From contig NZ_RHOH01000004.1 in the NCBI RefSeq assembly GCF_003946115.1, positions 154,216 to 218,215 on the forward strand: a stretch of DNA of 64,000 bases, in the 5' to 3' direction. Shown in pieces: positions 56,161-64,000 of this stretch. The position numbers and the translations under genes are program-made. The notes under the pieces are model-generated. The model was not told the origin of the DNA. It worked only from the letters and a program-made list of their open reading frames with translations, and did not search any database. Source of the stretch: Lacticaseibacillus daqingensis (GTDB lineage Bacteria; Bacillota; Bacilli; Lactobacillales; Lactobacillaceae). How positions within the stretch are numbered: the first letter of the stretch is position 1; each line of letters begins with the position of its first letter.

Positions 56161-56192
56161 CTCCCCCTTCGCGCCACCACGTTTAATTGTGC

Positions 56193-56216
56193 AATAACGC
56201 TCTTATTATCGTTATT
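56193..56216. promoter_or_regulatory. TetR-type operator
   Basis: Perfect inverted repeat AATAACG-N10-CGTTATT, the size and symmetry of TetR-family sites. It overlaps the likely -10 region of the tetR gene. Confidence 0.7.
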
Positions 56217-56407
56217 TTACCAGAGCCTCACGAAAACGCAAACAAACGACGAACAAAAATTATAAGTTTATGACGCCCGTGGCGAACACAGGTGAAATAA
56301 CGCACAAGTAGTCGTGGCAATCAGTTTGTGATTTCAGTCCGTGTTATATTCCTTCCATTGACCCTTTCTGATACACTGAAGACATTAAAGCAAAGTGAGG
56401 AAAGCCT

Positions 56408-57643
56408 ATGAGTGATGAAACCTTTACTGAGAACCTGCGGCAGTACGCCGAGCTGACCGTTGATCTGGGTGCCGGCGTGGGCGCCGGAGATACCGTGTAC
56501 CTGCAGATCGGTACCGACCAGGCAGAATTTGCCCACCTGATCGTTGAAGCCGCCTATGCCCGCGGCGCCGCCGAGGTCCAGCTGTGGTGGCAAGATGACT
56601 TCATCAAGCGCCAGGACATGCTGCACATGCAGGAAGATCGCCTGTTCAACCAGCCGCCACAAACAGAGGCGATGATGACCTACTGGCTGGCGCACAACGC
56701 GAAGCGCATCACCGTCCTGTCCAGCGACCCGGATAACCTTTCCGGCGTGCCCAGTCAGCGGGTGGCGGGCTTCCAGGACGGATTCCAGAAGGTGTACAGC
56801 CAACTGTCCGCCGCCATTTCGTCCAATCGCATTTCCTGGACCATTGTGGGGGCCGCCTCCCCGGCCTGGGCGCAGAAGGTCTTCCCGGCCGCGGCAAGTC
56901 CAGAGGCCGCCACGCAACAGCTATGGGATGCGATTTTCAAAACCGTGCGGATCGACCAGCCAGAGCCGGAAGCAGCCTGGTCCAAGCACATCGCCAAGCT
57001 GAACGCCAAGGCCGCGTGGCTGAACGACATGGCCTTCGACCGGCTGCACTACCAGGCCCCCGGCACGGACCTGACAGTGGGGCTTCCTGACCACCACATC
57101 TGGACGGCCGCAGGGGCTGAAAACCCACAGGGCGACCACTTTGTCCCGAACATGCCAACCGAGGAAGTGTTCACCGTCCCAGACAACCGCCGCATCGATG
57201 GCACGGTTGCCTCCACCAAGCCGTTGTCGTACGCCGGCAACATCCTTGAAGGCATGCACTTCACCTTCAAGAATGGGGTGGTCACCGAAGCGCACGCGGA
57301 CACCGGCGATGAGACCCTGCAGCACCTGCTCGGGATCCGTGGTGCACGTAGCCTGGGTGAGGTCTCACTGGTGCCAGACCCATCGCCGATCAGCCAATCC
57401 GGGTTGATTTTCTTCAACACCCTGTACGACGAAAACGCGTCCGACCACATGGCACTCGGCCAGGCCTACCCATTCTGCGTCGTCAACGGCACCAACATGA
57501 CGCCTGAAGAGCTGGCCGCTGCCGGCCTCAACGACGCCGACACCCACGTGGACTTCATGATGGGCTCTGCCGATATGAACATCGATGGCATCACCAAAGA
57601 CGGCAAAATCGTGCCCATTTTCCGCAACGGGGATTGGGCCTAA
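56408..57643 (+). CDS. pepS: Aminopeptidase, M29 family (PepS/AmpS)
   Basis: A 411-residue metallo-aminopeptidase that removes single N-terminal residues from peptides. M29 motifs: YLQIGTDQAEFAHLIVEAAY near the N-terminus, then NMPTEEVFTVPDNRRIDGTV and EGMHFTFKNGVVTEAHADTG with metal-binding acids, LGEVSLVPDPSPIS, and HMALGQAYPFCV followed by DTHVDFMMGS. Length is typical. GTGAGG precedes the ATG. Divergent from the TetR gene. Confidence 0.95.
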   Translation: MSDETFTENLRQYAELTVDLGAGVGAGDTVYLQIGTDQAEFAHLIVEAAYARGAAEVQLWWQDDFIKRQDMLHMQEDRLFNQPPQTEAMMTYWLAHNAKRITVLSSDPDNLSGVPSQRVAGFQDGFQKVYSQLSAAISSNRISWTIVGAASPAWAQKVFPAAASPEAATQQLWDAIFKTVRIDQPEPEAAWSKHIAKLNAKAAWLNDMAFDRLHYQAPGTDLTVGLPDHHIWTAAGAENPQGDHFVPNMPTEEVFTVPDNRRIDGTVASTKPLSYAGNILEGMHFTFKNGVVTEAHADTGDETLQHLLGIRGARSLGEVSLVPDPSPISQSGLIFFNTLYDENASDHMALGQAYPFCVVNGTNMTPEELAAAGLNDADTHVDFMMGSADMNIDGITKDGKIVPIFRNGDWA

Positions 57644-57651
57644 CCACGCGA

Positions 57652-57683
57652 AAGACCAAGCCAGCATCGGCTTGGTCTTTTTT
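57652..57683 (+). terminator. Terminator of pepS
   Basis: AAGACCAAGCC-N6-GGCTTGGTCTT with TTTTT. Confidence 0.9.
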
Positions 57684-58180
57684 GCTCGTCCGGCGTTTTC
57701 AAGGCGCATAAAAGCCACCGCTGCTTGCGCTTCGGTGGCCGGTGCGTGCGATTACGTCCATGTATGGTCAAGCCCGCTTGCAGATGGGCCGCGTGCGGTG
57801 TGGGTGGACAGTGGGTTAAGGGCCGGTCCCTCATGTCACGGTGCACCGTTACCGGTAGCGGTTGTCCTGGTGTTGCAAGCGAGCCCGATCAGCTCCGCTT
57901 ATCCCCTGATGTCCGACGATGGCGCTGTCGGGGCGAAAAACATGTGCACGCGCCGGGGTGGCGCCGCCAAAGGTACTTGGCGCGGATATCGCCTGATCAA
58001 CCGAGGGTGCGCGCCGATGCCTCGACGCCTCGATGATCCGCTAAGTCTTAGGGCGAAAGCGTATCACCAAACTGCATTTTCGTCAAAAAAAGTGGTCCGA
58101 TCACGCTTAAAAAAACAGTGGCGCATCTCGTCTCTGCCGGTTCAAGTGGAAAATTGCCCGATATCATAACGCCACGAGGC
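57684..58180. other. Gene-free stretch of about 500 bp
   Basis: No frame here has a ribosome site and a protein-like sequence. A hairpin GCCACCG-N12-CGGTGGC lies near 57713-57740. The block ATCCGCTAAGT (near 58035) recalls GCTAAGTGCGC near 20571 and 25785. It could be decayed coding DNA. Confidence 0.4.
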
Positions 58181-58223
58181 CAAAAAAAGATTCCTGACCG
58201 GCCGTGCCGCCGAATTCAGGAAC
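58181..58223 (-). terminator. Terminator of the GH18 protein gene
   Basis: TTCCTGA/TCAGGAA with an inner CGGC/GCCG pairing, followed by TCTTTTTTT on the minus strand. Confidence 0.8.
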
Positions 58224-58315
58224 CTGCGCGCACTCAAGCTGACGCGATCGCGCTAGCCCGGGTGCTTCGCCTGAATTACCCCATCATACCAAGCTGATAA
58301 GAAAACGCAGTCGGT

Positions 58316-59782
58316 TTAGCGGACACGCCGCCACAAGCCGCCAACTGTGATCAAGCTCCCCAGCCCGAGCACGACCGTCACCCAACTCACCACATTCCCC
58401 GTCTGAGGCAGTGGCTGCGATTTTGGGGTCGGCCGCTTCGCCGGTTGTGCCGCGGGATTGCCTGCGGGCTGATCCGTTGACGCCTGACTAGAATCCGTTT
58501 CGGTCGCCGGCTGACCAGTTGGCCCCCCGGCCGTTGCGGCATCCTCTTGCGCTGCGGGCACCTGTTCCGGTTGCGCCATCAGCACCTGCTCGTAGGCGGG
58601 ATCAAACTCAGGCGCGACCGAATCAGACGCGGTATCCGCAACGAACACGGACACCACTTGGGTCAGATCCGTGGCCGCCGCGATCTGAGCCTGCAACGCA
58701 GCGACCTGCGCCGCATCCCAGCCCTTTTCGGCCTGCACCCGCGCCAGGAAGTGGCTGGCCTGTGCCTTGAGCGCCTCAAGGGTGACGCCCTTGGTCGTGG
58801 CGATCAGCACCTTGCTCATCCGAAACGTTGACGCGCGCACGTGGTCAATGTCATCCGTGCGGTTATCGCGGCCGTCGCGATCGCCTGCGTACATAAACAT
58901 CCCACCCAAGTGGTTGGCCTGCACATACTGGGCCACTTTGACCGCGGGACTTTCTGCCAGAGTCGGCCGAACATCGGGGCCGTCTGCCACGCCTTCCTCT
59001 TCAAAAGTGAGCCCCGGGACGAATTGACTCAGCGGCACACCGATAGACTGGAAAAACTCACCGAAGTACTGCGCCGCCTCAACCGACTGCCCGTACTGCT
59101 GAAACGCGACAAGGTCAAAGCAATCCGCGATCGGTTGGAACACCTCCTCTTTATCCACCGTGGTGTCCCAAATCAGCTTCGTGCCATTGGCCGCCTTGGG
59201 CCCAAGCTCCGTTGACAGTGCCCGAACCACCGCAAAAACGATGGCGCGCTCCTCATCGGTCGGGCTAAACACCTCCGCGTCAATATCGAGACCGTCAACC
59301 CCGCGGTCGGTCACCAGCCGCTGCACGACCCCGTGCGCGTATTCCGCGATGCGCTCAGGCGTGGCGTAATCAGGCAGTGCCGGATCACTAGTTGTCCCTG
59401 CGGCCTGCTCCTGATAGGCGGCCTTGAAATCATTCACTAACCCGCGGTACGACAACGGTGAGACGACCTGTGTGCCCCGCTCGTGAAGGGTTGGCACGTA
59501 CACCGTTTTGAGCGCCTCGAGAAAGTCGCCGTCATCTTGGATCTGACCCGCCGGCAAAAAGACGTTCACAATATCCACGCCGTAGGGCAGATCCGTCAGG
59601 GCCTGAACGTTGGGGTCCGTGATCGCGGAATGCGTCTTGGTGACCAAGCGATCGCGCCAAGCCCGGTAATACACCATGTAAAGGGGCGTGTCTGAAGCCG
59701 CGGCCACCGGCTGCGGCGTGAGCCACGCCAAGACCCCTGCCGCCACCAGCGCCACCAGTAAACCGAATCCTTTTTTTCTCAT
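58316..59782 (-). CDS. LPxTG-anchored GH18 endo-beta-N-acetylglucosaminidase-like protein
   Basis: A 488-residue wall protein: signal peptide (about 1-28), GH18 domain (about 30-330) with the catalytic motif VDGLDIDAEVF (DxxDxDxE), a helical segment (about 340-400), a Pro/Ala/Thr/Gln-rich wall spacer, and the sorting signal LPQTG, membrane segment and RRVR tail. GH18 enzymes with this motif cut chitin-like chains or the chitobiose core of N-glycans (EndoF/EndoS type). The lack of a chitin-binding module and the surface anchor favour glycoprotein trimming (inference). Start at 59782 has AAGGAGG. Promoter and cre site suggest sugar control. Confidence 0.88.
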   Translation of the reverse strand: MRKKGFGLLVALVAAGVLAWLTPQPVAAASDTPLYMVYYRAWRDRLVTKTHSAITDPNVQALTDLPYGVDIVNVFLPAGQIQDDGDFLEALKTVYVPTLHERGTQVVSPLSYRGLVNDFKAAYQEQAAGTTSDPALPDYATPERIAEYAHGVVQRLVTDRGVDGLDIDAEVFSPTDEERAIVFAVVRALSTELGPKAANGTKLIWDTTVDKEEVFQPIADCFDLVAFQQYGQSVEAAQYFGEFFQSIGVPLSQFVPGLTFEEEGVADGPDVRPTLAESPAVKVAQYVQANHLGGMFMYAGDRDGRDNRTDDIDHVRASTFRMSKVLIATTKGVTLEALKAQASHFLARVQAEKGWDAAQVAALQAQIAAATDLTQVVSVFVADTASDSVAPEFDPAYEQVLMAQPEQVPAAQEDAATAGGPTGQPATETDSSQASTDQPAGNPAAQPAKRPTPKSQPLPQTGNVVSWVTVVLGLGSLITVGGLWRRVR

Positions 59783-59798
59783 CTGTTCCTCCTTGTTA

Positions 59799-59812
59799 AG
59801 TAAGCGCTTTCT
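59799..59812 (-). promoter_or_regulatory. cre site just after the GH18 gene promoter
   Basis: AGAAAGCGCTTACT on the minus strand keeps the AAGCGCTT core of the CcpA site, with mismatches only at the outer bases. It lies a few bases past the expected transcription start, a position where CcpA blocks transcription. Confidence 0.65.
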
Positions 59813-59822
59813 TATCCTCGAA

Positions 59823-59851
59823 AGTATACGAATTCGGTGCACGCATGGCAA
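59823..59851 (-). promoter_or_regulatory. Promoter of the GH18 protein gene
   Basis: -35 TTGCCA (59846-59851), a 17-base spacer, -10 TATACT (59823-59828). Confidence 0.75.
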
Positions 59852-59918
59852 TTGACCGCAGCCCAAGGTTGGCACGCTAGCCTATACCAAGCCAACGCCA
59901 CACGGTGCACACAAAAAA

Positions 59919-59961
59919 AGGTGCCAGAACCGCGCCCATATGGGCACAGTCCTGGCACCTT
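59919..59961 (-). terminator. Terminator of the first repeat adhesin gene
   Basis: AAGGTGCCAG/CTGGCACCTT with an inner GCCCATATGGGC palindrome, followed by seven T on the minus strand. It is nearly the same sequence as the hairpin at 61741-61784. Confidence 0.88.
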
Positions 59962-59996
59962 GCGGAATCACCGCACCGGGCGGTTATCGTGTGGCG

Positions 59997-61463
59997 TTAT
60001 GCGCGTTTGCGCCGCTCGCCAGCAAGGCCAAACAGCGCACCGACCACGGCCAGCACACCGAGCCCAGAGGCGGCCATATTGGTGGCATCCCCCGTCTGTG
60101 GCAGGTGCTTGGCTTGTGTGGTGCCGGTTGGCGTAGTCGTCTTGTTCGCCGTGTTACTTGGTGTTTCGACCGGCGTCTCGGCCGGCGTTTCAACGGTCGT
60201 CTCAGGTACCGAAGCCTTGTAAATCGGGATCGTGTACGTGTTCGTCGCGGCATCGTGCGTAGCATTTTCCGTCCGCATCTTGTAACCGGCCGGCAACTTC
60301 GCCTCGACCGCGCTCATTGGGATCCCGGTCAGATCGCCTGTCACGGTGAAGGTGTGGGTGGTCTTTTCGTTCGTTGCTTCATCGACAAAGATGACGGTGA
60401 TGGTCTTCGATACGGCGTCATTGTAAATCGGGATCGTGTACGTGTTCGTCGCGCGATCGTAGGTGGCCAGCTCCTGCACCACCTTGTAGCCGGTTGGGAC
60501 ACTGGCCTCGATCTCGCTCATCGGGACGCCGGTCAGCGCGCCAGTCACGGTGAAAGTGCGCGTCGTGGTCTGCTGGGTCGCCTGATCGACGAAGTGCACC
60601 GTGATGATCTTCGGTGAGGCGATATCGTAGATCGGCACCGTGTACACCTTCGTGACATCATCATATTTCGTCAGCGCCAAAACGGCCTTGAAGCCCGCCG
60701 GTGCACTGGCCTCAACGGTTTCCAGTGGCACCGCACCATCCTGTGGCACCACAAAGGTCTTAACCGTCACATTGCCCGACGCCTCATCGAGGTAGTGAAT
60801 GGTGATTGTCTTGGTGGCCTCATCCACGGCGGCTACAAGCTGATCAACGGCGTCTGCCGCTTTTTGCTGCGTGTCCGCGACGTTATAGATCGGCACGGTG
60901 TACGCCTTAGTCGCATCGTCGTAGGTGGCCAGTCCGACCAACGTCTTGTAGCCGGCTGGCGCGCTGGCTTCAACCGTTGCCCGCGGCACGTCACCCTGTT
61001 GCGCGACCACAAAGGTTTTGGTCGTCGTGGCGTTGGTCGCCCGGTCCACATAGTGAATCGTGATCGTCTTGGTTGCGGACTCGCCGGTGGCTGTCACGAA
61101 ATATGTTTTGGTGTAGGTTTGCCCCGCCACGAAGCCATCGTCATTCGTGTTGAGCCGTGACTCGTTAACCAAGGTATAACCAGCTGGTAGGTTCGCCGTC
61201 ACCTCAGCCTTTAAGTCATCGTAGGACTGCCCAACTTGAGCTTGCAGGTCAAAACTGCCGACCGTGGCTTGTGTCCCCTGCACTACGTAGTTGATGCTGA
61301 CAGGTACGGTTGTCGATGCGGTTTCAGCCACCTCTTCGGCCCCAACATGCGCCGTGGGCTGACCTAAAACCTGAATGCTGAATAGGCTGGCCGCCACAAC
61401 GCCTGCCGCGAGCCAAGTTTTGTGGGCTTTATAGAGTTTTTTTGCGCCATTGCGATCTTTCAT
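59997..61463 (-). CDS. LPxTG repeat adhesin with KxYKxGKxW-like signal peptide (paralog 1)
   Basis: A 488-residue wall-anchored protein. N-terminus with KKLYKAHKTWLAAGV, a KxYKxGKxW-type signal in which His replaces the Gly, cleaved after about residue 42. Then one MucBP-like domain (VPVSINYVV to YTKTYFV), followed by about five beta-rich repeats of 65-85 residues of the type TKTITIHYVDxAT, ending in TIPIYN or TVPIYN. The C-terminus has a Thr/Pro spacer, LPQTGDATNMAASG, a membrane segment and ERRKRA. MucBP-like repeats often bind mucin or other glycans. Ribosome site GGAGG. Paralog of the next gene. Confidence 0.88.
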   Translation of the reverse strand: MKDRNGAKKLYKAHKTWLAAGVVAASLFSIQVLGQPTAHVGAEEVAETASTTVPVSINYVVQGTQATVGSFDLQAQVGQSYDDLKAEVTANLPAGYTLVNESRLNTNDDGFVAGQTYTKTYFVTATGESATKTITIHYVDRATNATTTKTFVVAQQGDVPRATVEASAPAGYKTLVGLATYDDATKAYTVPIYNVADTQQKAADAVDQLVAAVDEATKTITIHYLDEASGNVTVKTFVVPQDGAVPLETVEASAPAGFKAVLALTKYDDVTKVYTVPIYDIASPKIITVHFVDQATQQTTTRTFTVTGALTGVPMSEIEASVPTGYKVVQELATYDRATNTYTIPIYNDAVSKTITVIFVDEATNEKTTHTFTVTGDLTGIPMSAVEAKLPAGYKMRTENATHDAATNTYTIPIYKASVPETTVETPAETPVETPSNTANKTTTPTGTTQAKHLPQTGDATNMAASGLGVLAVVGALFGLAGERRKRA

Positions 61464-61567
61464 GAGTGTCTCCTCCTCAATGAATAATAAAAGTAGTCAA
61501 CAAATTGAAGGTCGGTCGCTTTGAGCTCTCCCCACAGATGCTCGAATGATCATCCTTATACCTCCAT

Positions 61568-61595
61568 AGTGTAGCGAAAAAGCTCCGTAAGTCAA
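61568..61595 (-). promoter_or_regulatory. Promoter of adhesin paralog 1
   Basis: -35 TTGACT (61590-61595), 16-base spacer, -10 TACACT (61568-61573). The leader that follows, about 105 bases to the ATG, is largely conserved in paralog 2. Confidence 0.75.
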
Positions 61596-61740
61596 CGGTA
61601 TTTATTCTGAATCATGAATTAAATTATATTAATAAACATTTTTAATTAGATTTTCATCCAGTTGAATAAATTTTTTAATAACATTTTTGATAAAAAGTAG
61701 ATATAAAAGACGGCTTCAGTCGTCTTTTAAGCTTAAAAAC

Positions 61741-61784
61741 AAGGTGCCAGAACCGCGCCCACATGGGCACAGTCTTAGCACCTT
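61741..61784 (-). terminator. Terminator of the second repeat adhesin gene
   Basis: AAGGTGC-type stem with an inner GCCCACATGGGC, followed by GTTTTTAAG on the minus strand; a duplicate of the hairpin at 59919-59961. Confidence 0.8.
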
Positions 61785-61819
61785 GCTTCATCACCGCGTT
61801 CGGCGGTTATTGTAAGACG

Positions 61820-63700
61820 TTATGCGTGTTTGCGCCGCTCACCGGCGAGGCCAAACAGCGCACCGACCACGGCCAGCACGCCGAGACCAGAGGCGGCCAG
61901 GTTAGTGGCGTCTCCCGTCTGCGGGAGGTGCTTGGCGGGTTGGGTCACGGCTGGCGCGGTTAATGTTGCGCCAGATTTTTTGGCCAGCTTGTGCACAGCG
62001 GTTTCAAATGTGTCAACCGCCTTAGTCAGCTTCTCCTGCGTTTTGACCACATTGTAAATCGGGATCGTGTACGTCCGCGTCTCGTTGTCATAGGTGCCCA
62101 GCGCGACCAGCATCCGGTAGCCGTCAGGAACAGAATTCTCAACGGTTGCCATGGGCACTCCACTGTCTACCGGGATGGTGTATCGTGTGACAAATTCTGC
62201 ATTTGTGTCACGATCTACGAATTTGACGGTGATCGTCTTCGTCGCGGCCTTGATAGCCTCCGCCAGCTGGTTCAGCGCGTTGTCGGCTTGTGCCTTCAAC
62301 TCTTCTGGCTTGTAAACCGGGATATAGTACTTGCCTGTTTCTGGATCTTGGATCGCCCCGGCTTCGTTGACCGTGTAGCCCGCCGGAACTTTTGCCAGCA
62401 CCGTATCCTTGCTGATCCCACCCAGTTTTGCGACTGTGTAGGTGGACTGATCCAGCAAGTCATGACTGACCTGATCCACAATGTCGACACTGATCGTCTT
62501 CGTCGCACCCTTGATGGCTTCCGTCAGCTGGTTCAGCGCATTGTCGGCTTGTGCCTTCAGGTCTTCTGGCTTGTAAACCGGGATATAGTATTTGCCTGTT
62601 TCCGGATCTTGGCTGACCCCAGCTTCGTTGACGTTGTAGCCTGTCGGGACCTTTGCCAACACCGTATCCAGGCTGATACCACCCAGTTTTGCGACTGTGT
62701 AGGTGGACTGATCCAGCAAGTCATGGCTGACCTGATCCACAATATCGACACTGATCGTCTTCGTCGCGGCCTTGATGGCTTCCGTCAGCTGGTTCAGCGC
62801 GTTGTCGGCTTGTGCCTTCAGGTCTTCTGGCTTGTAAACCGGGATATAGTATTTACCTGTTTCCGGATCTTGGCTGACCCCAGCTTCGTTAACGTTGTAG
62901 CCTGTCGGGACCTTTGCCAACACCTCGTCCAGGTCGATCCCGCCAAGTTTTGCGACCGTGTAGGTGGACTGATCCAGTAAGTCATGGCTGACCTGATCCA
63001 CAATATCAACACTGATCGTTTTAGTCGCAGCCTTAGCCGCAGCCGCAAGCTGATCAACCGCGTCTGCCGCCTTCTGCTGGGCGTCAGCCACATTATAAAT
63101 CGGAATCGTGTACGTGCGTGAATCGCTATCGTAGCTTCCTTGCGATGGGAGCATCTTATAGCCATCCGGCACGGTCCCTTCAACCGTGGCCACCGGTACT
63201 TCGTCTGCCATCGGAATGGTGTACTGCGTTGTAACCGGGGCCAGTTGACCGGCCTGATCAATCAAGGTGATCGTAATGGTCTTGGTTGTCGGTGTGGTGG
63301 TCACCGGTTCTGTTGGTTCACCGGTCGGTGTCACATAATATGTTTTGGTATAAGTCTGGCCCACCACAAAACCATCGTCATTCGTGTTAAACAGCGACTC
63401 GCGCGCCAAGGCATAACCAGCTGGCAGATTCGCGGTCACCTCTTCCTGCAAGTCATCATAAGACTGACCCACCTGAGCCTGAAGGGTAAAGCTGCCCACC
63501 GTTTGGTTGGTGTCTCGTACCACATACTGAATGCTGACGGGCACCGTCGTTGTCGTGGCCTCAGCCGTCTCCGAAGCCCTGACATGCGCCGTCGGTTGCC
63601 CTAACACTTGAATACTAAATAGACCTGCTGCCACAACCCCGGCAGCAAGCCAGGTTTTGTGGGCTTTGTAAAGCTTTTTTGCGCCATTGCGATCTTTCAT
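61820..63700 (-). CDS. LPxTG repeat adhesin with KxYKxGKxW-like signal peptide (paralog 2)
   Basis: A 626-residue paralog of the gene before it, with almost the same signal region (KKLYKAHKTWLAAGV), the same MucBP-like first domain and the same end (LPQTGDATNLAASG, ERRKHA). The middle differs: three consecutive 87-residue repeats with TKTISVDIVDQVSHDLLDQS, TYTVAKLGGI and NEAGVSQDPETGKYYIPVYK. Helix-forming links with KAQADNALNQLTEA separate them, like stalk modules that extend a protein from the wall. The ATG at 63700 has GGAGGAG upstream; a longer frame before it crosses the promoter. Likely role: adhesion or co-aggregation (inference). Confidence 0.88.
   Translation of the reverse strand: MKDRNGAKKLYKAHKTWLAAGVVAAGLFSIQVLGQPTAHVRASETAEATTTTVPVSIQYVVRDTNQTVGSFTLQAQVGQSYDDLQEEVTANLPAGYALARESLFNTNDDGFVVGQTYTKTYYVTPTGEPTEPVTTTPTTKTITITLIDQAGQLAPVTTQYTIPMADEVPVATVEGTVPDGYKMLPSQGSYDSDSRTYTIPIYNVADAQQKAADAVDQLAAAAKAATKTISVDIVDQVSHDLLDQSTYTVAKLGGIDLDEVLAKVPTGYNVNEAGVSQDPETGKYYIPVYKPEDLKAQADNALNQLTEAIKAATKTISVDIVDQVSHDLLDQSTYTVAKLGGISLDTVLAKVPTGYNVNEAGVSQDPETGKYYIPVYKPEDLKAQADNALNQLTEAIKGATKTISVDIVDQVSHDLLDQSTYTVAKLGGISKDTVLAKVPAGYTVNEAGAIQDPETGKYYIPVYKPEELKAQADNALNQLAEAIKAATKTITVKFVDRDTNAEFVTRYTIPVDSGVPMATVENSVPDGYRMLVALGTYDNETRTYTIPIYNVVKTQEKLTKAVDTFETAVHKLAKKSGATLTAPAVTQPAKHLPQTGDATNLAASGLGVLAVVGALFGLAGERRKHA
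62226..63030 (-). repeat. Three 261-bp tandem repeats in adhesin paralog 2
   Basis: The segment CTGACCTGATCC recurs at 62466, 62727 and 62988, exactly 261 bases apart. Copies are highly similar, with a modest number of changes, most in the copy nearest the wall anchor. Confidence 0.85.
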
Positions 63701-63791
63701 GAGTGTCTCCTCCTCCGTGGATAACAAAATGAAGGTTGGTCGCTTTGAGATCTCCCCACAGACGCTCGAATGATTCACCTTATACCACCAT

Positions 63792-63819
63792 AGTTTAATG
63801 AAAATGTTCCACAAGTCAA
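63792..63819 (-). promoter_or_regulatory. Promoter of adhesin paralog 2
   Basis: -35 TTGACT (63814-63819), 16-base spacer, -10 TAAACT (63792-63797). Same layout and spacing as the promoter at 61568-61595. Confidence 0.72.
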
Positions 63820-63967
63820 CAATATTTATTTCGTTTTATGAACAATATTGTATCTACATTTACTTCGGTCATCGTGAAGGCCAACTTGGCTCATTTTATT
63901 CATCATATTCTGGTTTTCAGCGTGACGGATTTACAATGTAAGTGCAACAAATTAACCAAATAGAAAA

Positions 63968-63985
63968 GACTCACAGCCTGAGTCC
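63968..63985 (-). terminator. Possible terminator of a gene beyond the window
   Basis: The minus strand reads GGACTCAGGCTGTGAGTC followed by TTTT; the stem is only about 5 pairs. No gene is visible in 63820-64000. Confidence 0.35.
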
Positions 63986-64000
63986 TTGTAAAATGAAATC

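Noticed and set aside
57725..58036. A 103-codon plus-strand frame after pepS
   Set aside because: No ribosome site, no protein-like pattern, and it follows a terminator.
62226..63030. Regular repeats as a CRISPR array or integrated element
   Set aside because: The 261-bp units encode 87-residue protein modules in frame.

Overview
The window looks like a chromosome segment from a GC-rich member of the Lactobacillaceae. The evidence is a pyruvate oxidase, a sufCDSUB iron-sulfur operon, LPxTG wall proteins with a KxYKxGKxW-like signal peptide, the mevalonate-pathway kinase MvaK2, an Ltp-repeat protein, and the Firmicutes operon yqeG-yqeH-yhbY-nadD-yqeK-rsfS-methyltransferase-tmcAL-yceD. The genus cannot be fixed from reading alone. 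No tRNA, rRNA, CRISPR array or insertion sequence was seen.

Layout. 0-9 kb: the end of a universal stress protein gene, a glutathione peroxidase, an XRE/TPR regulator, DUF2785 and YueI genes, and the sufCDSUB operon. 9-14.3 kb: a flavin-centred block. It holds a cytosolic-looking PAS_10 protein whose tail carries six DxxTGAS motifs, matching the acceptor motif of the flavin transferase ApbE. apbE starts one base after it, a divergent AraC regulator lies on the other side, and a pyruvate oxidase/FAD synthetase pair follows. 14.5-16.9 kb: a Nudix hydrolase, an Ltp-repeat membrane protein and very small genes. 17-25 kb: gnd and the ribosome-assembly/NAD/tRNA-modification operon, interrupted by a 393-bp repeat-bearing insertion. 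25-28.7 kb: an esterase-like hydrolase, a quinone oxidoreductase and oligoendopeptidase F.

28.8-50 kb is a surface polysaccharide locus of visibly lower GC, read on the minus strand. In transcription order it holds a GtrB-type glycosyltransferase, mvaK2, a CpsC-like length regulator, a CpsD-like protein without its ATP-binding motifs, a polymerase, a glycosyltransferase, rmlA-C-B-D, another glycosyltransferase, a flippase, UDP-GlcNAc 2-epimerase, two membrane proteins, a GH25 lysozyme with near-identical repeats, the priming transferase and a last glycosyltransferase. The rml genes supply dTDP-rhamnose and WecB supplies UDP-ManNAc. Methionine aminopeptidase, flavodoxin, GtrA, a YihY protein and an LCP ligase follow.

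53-64 kb: a DUF2252 gene, a TetR regulator with a clear operator divergent from an M29 aminopeptidase, and three wall-anchored proteins. One is a GH18 endoglycosidase-like enzyme with a cre site just after its promoter. The other two are tandem paralogous repeat adhesins that share promoter, leader and terminator.

The strongest candidate for an undescribed system is the PAS_10/multi-flavinylation-motif protein with ApbE, the AraC regulator and the nearby FAD synthetase (9.0-14.3 kb).
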